From CALCTE01 sp045585835 (lineage in GTDB: Bacteria; Bacillota; Clostridia; Oscillospirales; CAG-272), in NCBI GenBank assembly GCA_045585835.1, contig JAZMZG010000017.1, forward strand, positions 62,001 to 126,000: a DNA stretch of 64,000 nt, written 5' to 3'. Below the pieces are notes generated by a model. That model was not told the origin of the DNA. It searched no databases and was given only the letters and a program-made list of their open reading frames with translations. Position numbers and translations under genes: made by a program. This document shows positions 41,837 to 49,611 of the stretch, piece after piece; within the stretch, counting starts at the first letter, position 1, and each line of letters opens with the position of its first letter.

Positions 41837-43240
41837 ATGGATTTGCAAAACGGCAACAAAGAAGCGTTTTTGGAAGAAAGAAGCTATACAGATGAGATAC
41901 TTGCGCTTATACGAAGCGGCAAGGCGAAAGAAGATATTTCAAGTGGGCTTGGTGTTTACCACTCAAACGATATTGCGGCGGCAATCGAATTTTTAAGCGA
42001 GAGCGAAAGAAAAAGACTCTATGGCATACTCGGTAACGAAACGGTTTCCGACATATTTTCCTACCTTGATGACGTCGAGCTTTATATTGAAGAGCTTGAT
42101 GCTCATACTGCCGCAGACGTCATAGAAGAAATGGACGCCGACGATGCACTTGACGTGCTCGACGAGCTTGACGACGAAAAGAAAAAAGAGCTTTTGGAGC
42201 TTATCGACCCCGAGGCTAAAGACGATATTGAGCTTATAGATTCGTACGATGAAGACGAATTCGGAAGCATCATGACCACGAACTTTATAACCGTATCGAA
42301 AGATATTACCGTAAAGCAAGCGATGCGCAAGCTTATATCAGAGGCTGCCGAAAACGATAATATTTCGACCATCTACGTTACGGGTAATGACAACACCTTT
42401 TACGGTGCCATCGAGCTTAAAAGCCTTATCGTCGCACGAAGCGACACCCCGCTTGAGTCACTAATAATTACGTCTTATCCTTTTGTCTACGATAGTGAAA
42501 AGATCTCCGAAACTATAGACAGAATACGCGAATACGACGAGGATTCCATTCCCGTGCTTTCGGTAAAGACAAATGCCATAATAGGTGTCGTTACGGCTCA
42601 AGATATAGTTGAGATAGTTGATGAGGAAATGAGCAACGACTATGCAAGGCTTGCGGGACTTACCGAAAAAGAGGATCTTGACGAGCCGTTGTTTATGAGT
42701 ATGAAAAAACGCATTCCTTGGCTTATCGTACTGCTCATTTTAGGTCTTGGAATTTCAAGCGTTATAGGAATATTTGAAAACGTAGTAAAAGAGCTTAGCG
42801 TTATCGTATGTTTTCAATCCTTGATTTTGGGTATGGCCGGTAACACGGGTACACAGTCACTTGCGGTCACCGTAAGAGTACTTACCGATTCACAAATCAC
42901 AAGCTCTGAAAAGCTTTTACTTATTTCAAAAGAATTGCGTATAGGCGCCATAAGCGGTAGTGTGCTGGGACTTATATCGTTCTTGGTGACCTCTTGTTAT
43001 CTTCACTTTTTAAAGCTCGAATCCCTTGCTTTTTCATTTTCCGTTGCAGGCTGTGTATCGCTCGCCTTGATCTGTGCAATGATAATTGCAAGCTTTTCGG
43101 GAACCGTTATTCCTCTTATGCTGAAGAAATTAAAGATTGATCCCGCCGTTGCATCGGGGCCTCTTATTACAACTATAAACGACTTTGTTTCGGTTGTGAT
43201 ATATTACGGTCTTGCTTGGCTTTTGCTTATAAACGTATAA
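41837..43240 (+). CDS. mgtE: Magnesium transporter MgtE
   Basis: A 467-residue Mg2+ channel. The cytosolic N domain (YLDDVELYIEELDAHTAADV) is followed by a CBS pair (~135-255; MTTNFITVSKDITVKQAM) that closes the pore when Mg2+ is bound. Five C-terminal helices from about residue 285 contain GMAGNTGTQSLAV and the pore-lining DPAVASGPLITTINDFVS. The ATG at 41837 follows ACGGAGGT. Its leader carries a small ORF overlapping a terminator hairpin, so expression is probably attenuated. Confidence 0.95.
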   Translation: MDLQNGNKEAFLEERSYTDEILALIRSGKAKEDISSGLGVYHSNDIAAAIEFLSESERKRLYGILGNETVSDIFSYLDDVELYIEELDAHTAADVIEEMDADDALDVLDELDDEKKKELLELIDPEAKDDIELIDSYDEDEFGSIMTTNFITVSKDITVKQAMRKLISEAAENDNISTIYVTGNDNTFYGAIELKSLIVARSDTPLESLIITSYPFVYDSEKISETIDRIREYDEDSIPVLSVKTNAIIGVVTAQDIVEIVDEEMSNDYARLAGLTEKEDLDEPLFMSMKKRIPWLIVLLILGLGISSVIGIFENVVKELSVIVCFQSLILGMAGNTGTQSLAVTVRVLTDSQITSSEKLLLISKELRIGAISGSVLGLISFLVTSCYLHFLKLESLAFSFSVAGCVSLALICAMIIASFSGTVIPLMLKKLKIDPAVASGPLITTINDFVSVVIYYGLAWLLLINV

Positions 43241-43271
43241 AAAAGTGTGTGGGATTTCCACACACTTTTTT
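43239..43271. terminator. Bidirectional terminator between mgtE and the U32 gene
   Basis: AAAAAAGTGTGTGG / CCACACACTTTTTT, 14-bp stem with a five-base loop. Confidence 0.9.
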
Positions 43272-45312
43272 AATAATATCCTCTTGTTACGTTTACATCG
43301 GGGTCGGCGTTTTTCTTATAAAGCTCCATTACCCGCTTTATCCTTTCATCAGTCTCATCGGTGAAGATAAGATATTTTCCGCATTCGACGTTTTTATCGA
43401 AAAGCCATATCGGCACGCTGTTATAGAGCGTACTGCGGTGGCCGTACTCTCTGTATATTTCGAAATTTGCGCCTATCCTGTCGGTTAAAGTAACTTTGCA
43501 CACACCATCAAAGTTTCGTGCGCATCTCTTTGCTCTTGTGCTTTCGACAAGGCAAGCTCTTGAGTGCATAAGCGGCAGTTTGCCGTATACGCATACGCTC
43601 GTCGGCAATATTCCCGAAAGCGCTCTTATACCGCTTGCCTTTAGCTCGGGTGAGAGGGCAGTTTCCGCAAAGCCTTCCTGTGCATATATTTCAAGGCTAG
43701 TACGGTTTTGTATATTTGCAGTAAAGTCTGCATAAAGCTCCATATCGGGTGCAAGTGCTTTATGCGCAAACGACGGGCAAAGAAGCGCTTTTATGCCAAG
43801 CGCTTTTGCGTTTTCTATCATAGCTTTTACGTCTTCCCTATCCTCCGGATATACGCATCTCGGAAGTATGGCTCTCGTTTTATCGGGGTAGCGTTTTGCA
43901 AACGAAGAAAGCATTTTTTTGCGCCAAATCGGCACGTCAAAAAACTTAACGTCTTTTTCAAATTCCTCAAATACGCTCGGCGATACGTCACGGGGCGACA
44001 GAAGTCTGATTTGTGCACCGTCCTTTTCGTCTTGCAACTCGTATTTGCTTTGTGTATGCGATTTTGGCATTTGGTAAACGGGTGTGTTGCTTTTAATTAT
44101 CTCTTCTTCGAGCTTTGACACGGCATTTCTGCGAAGCTCGTTTAATTTTGAGGTCGGTATAAAAATATTACCGTTTACCGTCACGTCTGCACTTTCAACG
44201 TAAAATGCGCTGTCGCCTGTCTTGGAAAGACGTGATTTAACATCATCGCTTGAAAGCGGTTTATTCTCGGCTAAAAGAGGCTTTTCGCCCTCTATGCTCA
44301 CAGATATCCCCTTATGGGAAAAAACGAGTCTTGCCGTGTTTTCGTTAAGAAAAGCCGTCATTTCTATGGGCAAAGAGCGCTTTTTGACGGATATATCCAT
44401 CTGTGCGCTGTTTTTCTTGTCCTTTTCGGTGCGTACGCCGAACATATCCGCAGATAGCTTTCCCGTAAAGAATGCATCGGTAAAGCCGCTTCGAGAAAAC
44501 ACCTTCGACAAAAACTCAACTTCTTCATCGCTTGCGTTGCGCCCTTCGTCAAGGAGTCTTCTGTATACGGAGGTCACCGCATAAACGTATGCGGAGTCCT
44601 TCATTCGTCCCTCTATCTTCAAAGAATCAATACCCGCATCAATTATATTCGTTATATGCTTTGCAAGGCACATATCCTTAAGGCTCAAGGGGTATCCGTT
44701 TTTATACGGCAAGCGGCACGGTTGGGCGCACTCTCCCCTGTTACCGCTTCGCTTACCTATCATAGACGACATAAGACAACCGCCGCTTTGGCTTACGCAT
44801 ATTGCACCGTGTATAAAAAGCTCCGCTTCAAGTCCGCTTTCATTACGCAGCTTTACTACGGAATCAAGAGTCATTTCCCTTGCGGCGACAATACGGAACA
44901 CTCCGAGCTTTTTTAAAATTTCCGCACCGTCTGCGCTATGCTGTGCCATCTGCGTGCTTGCAACTATCGGCACGCCGCAGGAATCGTGGAGGCGCTTTGC
45001 AAGTCCAATGTCCTGCACTATAAGCGCATCGGGCTTATAGTCGGAGCATACGGACAAAACGTAATTTGCTGTTTCGTCCATCTCCTTTTCACTCACAAGC
45101 GTATTAAAGGTCAGATACACCTTTACACCGTAAAGGCGGGCAAGGAAAAACGCTTCCTTTATACTCTCTGTGTCAAAATTCTTTGCAGAAGATCTTGCAT
45201 TATATTTCGGACAGCCGAAATACACCGCATCGGCACCCGCCCATATCGCCGCTTTTAAACATTCAACATCTCCTGCCGGAGCAAGAAGCTCGGGCAACTT
45301 TTTTGTATACAT
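43270..45312 (-). CDS. Peptidase U32-family protein with DUF3656 domain (RlhA-like)
   Basis: A 680-residue protein. LPELLAPAGDVECLKAAI, ADAVYFG and GNRGECAQPCRLPY are U32 signatures with the conserved Fe-S-type cysteines; DUF3656 occupies the second half before a C-terminal U32-like part. The architecture matches E. coli RlhA, which hydroxylates 23S rRNA C2501, rather than a proven protease. A start at 45312 gives eight bases to GGAG; the ATG at 45318 is too close to it. Confidence 0.82.
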   Translation of the reverse strand: MYTKKLPELLAPAGDVECLKAAIWAGADAVYFGCPKYNARSSAKNFDTESIKEAFFLARLYGVKVYLTFNTLVSEKEMDETANYVLSVCSDYKPDALIVQDIGLAKRLHDSCGVPIVASTQMAQHSADGAEILKKLGVFRIVAAREMTLDSVVKLRNESGLEAELFIHGAICVSQSGGCLMSSMIGKRSGNRGECAQPCRLPYKNGYPLSLKDMCLAKHITNIIDAGIDSLKIEGRMKDSAYVYAVTSVYRRLLDEGRNASDEEVEFLSKVFSRSGFTDAFFTGKLSADMFGVRTEKDKKNSAQMDISVKKRSLPIEMTAFLNENTARLVFSHKGISVSIEGEKPLLAENKPLSSDDVKSRLSKTGDSAFYVESADVTVNGNIFIPTSKLNELRRNAVSKLEEEIIKSNTPVYQMPKSHTQSKYELQDEKDGAQIRLLSPRDVSPSVFEEFEKDVKFFDVPIWRKKMLSSFAKRYPDKTRAILPRCVYPEDREDVKAMIENAKALGIKALLCPSFAHKALAPDMELYADFTANIQNRTSLEIYAQEGFAETALSPELKASGIRALSGILPTSVCVYGKLPLMHSRACLVESTRAKRCARNFDGVCKVTLTDRIGANFEIYREYGHRSTLYNSVPIWLFDKNVECGKYLIFTDETDERIKRVMELYKKNADPDVNVTRGYY

Positions 45313-45404
45313 ATACATTTCTCCGACTTTTTTTGAAAAAAGGCTTGTCTTTTTCTTAATTATAACATACAATATATTAAATGCAATATAATTTTGGTGG
45401 GATT

Positions 45405-46211
45405 ATGAAAATTAAAGAAACCGATAAAATCAAAAAAGGAAATCTTATTATAATAAAAGTCGGCACCTCAACTCTGACGCACGATACGGGATATCTTGAC
45501 CTTCGCCGTATGCAAAAGCTTGCCGAGATCATAAGCGACTTGCAAAACAGCGGACTTCAGATAATACTCGTAAGCTCAGGCGCTCAAAGTGCGGGTATCT
45601 CAAAGCTCGGCCTTAAAATGCGCCCCGATTCTATCGAAGGAAAGCAAGCCGTCGCCGCAGTCGGTCAATGCGAGCTTATGAATATGTACGGCAAGTTCTT
45701 CTCCGAATACGGAAAGAACGTTGCGCAAGTACTTATCACGAAGTACGTGCTTGAAAATCCCGAGCAAAAGGAAAATGCCGCAAATACCTTCCATAAGCTT
45801 TTGGATATGCACTGCATACCGATAGTTAACGAAAACGACGTGATCTCCTATGAGGGTATCAACTTCGGCGGAAATGATATCCTCGCTTCATACGTTGCGC
45901 TTATAACAAATGCCGATATTATAATAAACCTCTCGGATATTGCAGGTCTTTACACGAAAGACCCCCGCTCAAATCCCGATGCAGAGCTTATCGATTACGT
46001 CGAAGCGGTCGATGAAAGCGTGTTGGCATACGCAGGCGGTGCGGGTACAAAAAGAGGCACGGGCGGTATGATAGCAAAGCTACAGTCGGCGTCAATAGCC
46101 GCAAAGCAGCATATACCTATGATAATCGCCAACGGCCACGACCCCGAAATACTCTACGATATAATCGTCGGCGGCGAATTCACGGGTACGTATTTTGCAA
46201 ATAAGAGGTAA
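45405..46211 (+). CDS. proB: Glutamate 5-kinase
   Basis: A 268-residue kinase making gamma-glutamyl phosphate in proline synthesis. LIIIKVGTSTLT is the ATP/glutamate site, ILVSSGAQSAG and PIVNENDVIS are amino-acid-kinase motifs, and GAGTKRGTGGMIAKLQSA closes the active site. The C-terminal PUA domain of longer ProB proteins is absent. The ATG at 45405 follows GGTGGG. The stop is four bases before proA. Confidence 0.94.
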   Translation: MKIKETDKIKKGNLIIIKVGTSTLTHDTGYLDLRRMQKLAEIISDLQNSGLQIILVSSGAQSAGISKLGLKMRPDSIEGKQAVAAVGQCELMNMYGKFFSEYGKNVAQVLITKYVLENPEQKENAANTFHKLLDMHCIPIVNENDVISYEGINFGGNDILASYVALITNADIIINLSDIAGLYTKDPRSNPDAELIDYVEAVDESVLAYAGGAGTKRGTGGMIAKLQSASIAAKQHIPMIIANGHDPEILYDIIVGGEFTGTYFANKR

Positions 46212-46215
46212 TCAA

Positions 46216-47466
46216 ATGGAGCTTTACAACTATATTAAAGAGCTTTGCCAAAAAGCAAAGGCGGCAAACATACAGCTTGCTTTATCCTCGCTTGACAAAA
46301 GAAATTCGCTACTCGCAACAATAGCAAGCGAGCTTATCAATAACAGCGAGAAGATAATAAAAGCAAACGAAGAAGACCTCAAAGCAGCGGTCGAAAAAGG
46401 ACTTTCAACGGCTATGCAAGACCGCTTAAAGCTTTCGATAGAAAGGATTTCCGCTATAGCTTCTTCCGTAAGAAAGCTTATCGCTCTGCCCGACCCCTTG
46501 GGAAGATCGGAAGGCTTTACAAGACCCAACGGGCTTTATATCGAAAGGGTGACCGTTCCGCTCGGAAACATCGGTATCATATACGAAGCACGTCCCAACG
46601 TAACGGTAGATGCGGCGGTGCTGTGCCTTAAAAGCGGCAACTGCGCCATCCTCCGCGGCGGCAAAGAGGCATATAATACGAATATCGCATTAGAAGAAAC
46701 GTTGAAAGCCGCACTTGAAGCCGAAGGCTTTTCCCCCGACCTTGTAAGTCTTGTTCACGATACCTCAAGAGAGGGTGCGGATATATTGATGGGTCTGCAC
46801 GGATATATCGACGTGCTGATTCCCCGAGGAAGCGCAAATTTAATAAACAGCGTTGTCGAAAAGGCAAAAGTTCCCGTAATCGAAACGGGTGCGGGCAACT
46901 GTCATGTTTACGTTGACGAATTTGCAGATATAGAAATTGCGCTCAAAGTTGCCTTATCGGCAAAAATAAGCCGTCCCTCCGTTTGTAACGCCGCCGAAAA
47001 GCTCATCGTTCACAAGAGCGTAGCAAAAGAATTTTTGCCGAAGATAGTAAAGCTCTACAAGGAAAACAGCGTTACAGTCAAGGGCGACAAAAACGTGCTC
47101 TCTGTCTGCCCCGACGTTTTATTGGCAGAGGAAAGCGACCTTGAAAAAGAGTATAACGATTATATAATAAGCATCTACGTATGCGACAGCATCGACTCCG
47201 CTATCTCGCACATCAATGCCTATAACACGGGGCACAGCGAAGCGATCATCACTAAAGATATCGCTTCTGCAAAAAAATTCCAAGACGGTGTAAATGCGGC
47301 GGCAGTATACGTAAACGCTTCTACGAGGTTTACAGACGGCGAAGAATTCGGTTTCGGTGCGGAAATAGGTATTTCCACGCAAAAGCTCCACGCAAGAGGG
47401 CCTTTAGGGCTTGATGCGCTTACTACGGTCAAATATAAGATACACGGAAACGGTCAAATTAGATAA
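46216..47466 (+). CDS. proA: Gamma-glutamyl phosphate reductase
   Basis: A 416-residue NADPH-dependent aldehyde-dehydrogenase-fold enzyme, second step of proline synthesis. IGIIYEARPNVTVDAA and VIETGAGNCHVYVDE are ProA signatures, the catalytic cysteine lies in RPSVCNAAEKLIVH, and FGFGAEIGISTQKLHARGP is the C-terminal block. The ATG at 46216 has AAGAGG within the proB end. Co-transcribed with proB. Confidence 0.96.
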   Translation: MELYNYIKELCQKAKAANIQLALSSLDKRNSLLATIASELINNSEKIIKANEEDLKAAVEKGLSTAMQDRLKLSIERISAIASSVRKLIALPDPLGRSEGFTRPNGLYIERVTVPLGNIGIIYEARPNVTVDAAVLCLKSGNCAILRGGKEAYNTNIALEETLKAALEAEGFSPDLVSLVHDTSREGADILMGLHGYIDVLIPRGSANLINSVVEKAKVPVIETGAGNCHVYVDEFADIEIALKVALSAKISRPSVCNAAEKLIVHKSVAKEFLPKIVKLYKENSVTVKGDKNVLSVCPDVLLAEESDLEKEYNDYIISIYVCDSIDSAISHINAYNTGHSEAIITKDIASAKKFQDGVNAAAVYVNASTRFTDGEEFGFGAEIGISTQKLHARGPLGLDALTTVKYKIHGNGQIR

Positions 47467-47496
47467 AACAAGGTGGCGAATGCCACCTTGTTTTTT
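47467..47496 (+). terminator. Terminator after proBA
   Basis: AACAAGGTGGC / GCCACCTTGTT stem with a four-base loop and T6. Confidence 0.88.
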
Positions 47497-47506
47497 ATAC
47501 AACGGA

Positions 47507-47537
47507 AAAAGCTCCACGCTTTAAGCGCGGAGCTTTT
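47507..47537 (-). terminator. Terminator of the DUF5696 transport operon
   Basis: AAAAGCTCCaCGC / GCGcGGAGCTTTT with one mismatch; T-rich after it on the minus strand. Confidence 0.78.
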
Positions 47538-47543
47538 GTTTTA

Positions 47544-48629
47544 TTATCCAACGATACCGGAACGTTCGATACCTTGAACGAGATATCTTTGCAAGAAGCA
47601 ATACACTACAAGGAGCGGAGCGATGATGAGCAAGGAACAAGCGTTATAAACTGCAGAAGTAAATCCTGCGGCCGCATTGCTGTTTAGACTTGCGGGAATC
47701 TTCGCAATATCAGAAAGCATGTAGTTGTTCTTTGCCGATAAGAACAAGGACGAATAGAAGGTATCTGTCCATTGCCACGAGAAAGCAAAGAGGAATACAG
47801 TTATAAGCATAGGAACGGATATGGGAAGAATTATCTTGATATAAGTCTGCATAGGTCCGGATCCGTCAATATATGCCGCCTCTTCAAGCTCATCGGGCAC
47901 GCCCTTAAAGTACTGTCTCATAAGGAATACGTAAAGACCGTTTTTAAGTGCAAGTCCCGTAATGGAAAGAATGAAGAATGGCCAATAAGTACCGTTAAGC
48001 TGTATTGACTCTGTCGCTTTGTAGCCCTCTATAGCACCCTTTACCCAAGCAAATATTCCGCCGGAGTCCGCCATACTTCCATCGAACATTGCGTGGAAGA
48101 AGCCATATATACCGTATACGTCAAAATAACGGAACTTCATAAAGAGCGAAAGCTGAAGCGTATCGTGGGGAATAACCATCGACAAGATAACCGCAAGGAA
48201 AAGAATTTTGCTGCCCTTGAACTTAAACTTTGCAAATCCGTAGCCTACGAATGCACAAACAAACATCTGTACGATCGCACAAAGCGAGGAAAGCAAGAAG
48301 GTGTTTACAAGAGCTTTAAAATACTTGTTCTCGGTAATTATCGCCGAATAGGTTGAAAGGGTAGGCGTTTTAGGTATCATCTTTACCGTAACGTCCTTAA
48401 AGTCAGACGCACTCATAAACGATGAGGATATCTTAACGAAGAAGGGATATACGACTACGAAAGCAATACCTATAAGAAGTATCAAGCGTACTATTGCCCA
48501 TACTACGTCAACGAGAAAGGCTTTTGAGGTAATTTTTGATTTTAAACGCGATTTGCGATCCATTTTGCCTTCAAAATCAGCACGGATCTTTCTTTTTGTG
48601 TCTTTTTTAACAGTTGCGCTGTTATTCAT
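47544..48629 (-). CDS. Carbohydrate ABC transporter permease, MalG-type (second pair)
   Basis: A 361-residue inner-membrane permease with a ~40-residue basic cytosolic N-terminus and six helices. The EAA loop that contacts the ATPase reads ELEEAAYIDGSGPMQTYIKI. An outside-facing loop at about residues 180-225 carries an insertion (FDGSMADSGGIFAWVKGAIEG) not normal for this family. The start at 48629 follows AAAGGAGG. It is the last gene of the seven-gene operon and pairs with the permease gene 16 bases upstream. Confidence 0.9.
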   Translation of the reverse strand: MNNSATVKKDTKRKIRADFEGKMDRKSRLKSKITSKAFLVDVVWAIVRLILLIGIAFVVVYPFFVKISSSFMSASDFKDVTVKMIPKTPTLSTYSAIITENKYFKALVNTFLLSSLCAIVQMFVCAFVGYGFAKFKFKGSKILFLAVILSMVIPHDTLQLSLFMKFRYFDVYGIYGFFHAMFDGSMADSGGIFAWVKGAIEGYKATESIQLNGTYWPFFILSITGLALKNGLYVFLMRQYFKGVPDELEEAAYIDGSGPMQTYIKIILPISVPMLITVFLFAFSWQWTDTFYSSLFLSAKNNYMLSDIAKIPASLNSNAAAGFTSAVYNACSLLIIAPLLVVYCFLQRYLVQGIERSGIVG

Positions 48630-48645
48630 TTTATTACCTCCTTTC

Positions 48646-49611
48646 CTAATCTCTGCGTTGATAGAATACGAATGCCGATACAAGTCCCGCAACCGCCGCA
48701 AGAAGTACGATTACAACAAGGAAGTATATCCAAGACATTGCGGAAGAAAGTGTTCTTGCACCGCTCTCGGCATAAACCTTGTCAATGTAAGTCATTACGG
48801 GGTTATCCGTTCTCGTAAAGGAGTCGATTACCGTATATACTGCGTTTACCAAGATCATGGGGCTTATCATCGGGAAGGTTACCTTCCAGAAGGTTTCCCA
48901 AGCGGTTGCACCGTCGATCTGGCAAGATTCGTATATAGCGGGTGATATGGACTGAAGTCCTGCAAGGAATACGAGAAGCTGTACGCCCGAACGGTTAATG
49001 ATGCCGTAAACGTTGTTTACGATTTCAACAACCGACTCAACAAGCTCTGTACCGACTTTCATATTTCCGAGAATGTTTGCTACGTCCATCGTATTGATAA
49101 TGTCCGTACCGCCCGAAGCTCCGCCGCCGCCGCCATCTGTAGCGGACTGCATGCTGCTCATAAGTATATCGCTTGCTTCAAGCTTCGTGATAATACCCGT
49201 TTGAAGAACGACGGGAATAAAGAAGATAGCTCTGAAGGCTGTACGTCCGATCTGCTTTTGGTTAAGCAATACCGCCAAAAACAGTGCGAAAATTACTATT
49301 GCCGGAATGTCAAGCACCATACTTTGCAAGGTCGATATCAGCGTCTTTACAAATTCGGTGTCTTTAAAAAGTGCGTTGCTGTAGTTTTCAAGTCCTGCCC
49401 ACTCAAGCGTAAATCCGCCCGTTGCGATGATGGACAAGTTCGAAAAGCTGTAACGAAGTGAATCATAAAGTACGGGGATATAAATGATAAACAATCCGAT
49501 AGCAAAGGGTGCTACGAATACCCAACCCCATCTTGCTTTAGTCTTATCAAGACCGACCGCTTTGCGTTTTACAGGCTTTACGGGCTTAACTTTTGTTGAT
49601 TGAGCTTGCAT
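48646..49611 (-). CDS. Carbohydrate ABC transporter permease, MalF-type (second pair)
   Basis: A 321-residue permease with six helices and EAA loop AIYESCQIDGATAWETFWKV. Between helices there is an inserted outside loop of about 60 residues (roughly 150-215) containing a poly-Gly stretch GGGGGASGG and then a helical part (DVANILGNMKVGTELVESVV). Its start shares one base with the stop of the DUF5696 gene, so the two are co-translated. It forms the second permease pair with the downstream gene. Confidence 0.9.
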   Translation of the reverse strand: MQAQSTKVKPVKPVKRKAVGLDKTKARWGWVFVAPFAIGLFIIYIPVLYDSLRYSFSNLSIIATGGFTLEWAGLENYSNALFKDTEFVKTLISTLQSMVLDIPAIVIFALFLAVLLNQKQIGRTAFRAIFFIPVVLQTGIITKLEASDILMSSMQSATDGGGGGASGGTDIINTMDVANILGNMKVGTELVESVVEIVNNVYGIINRSGVQLLVFLAGLQSISPAIYESCQIDGATAWETFWKVTFPMISPMILVNAVYTVIDSFTRTDNPVMTYIDKVYAESGARTLSSAMSWIYFLVVIVLLAAVAGLVSAFVFYQRRD

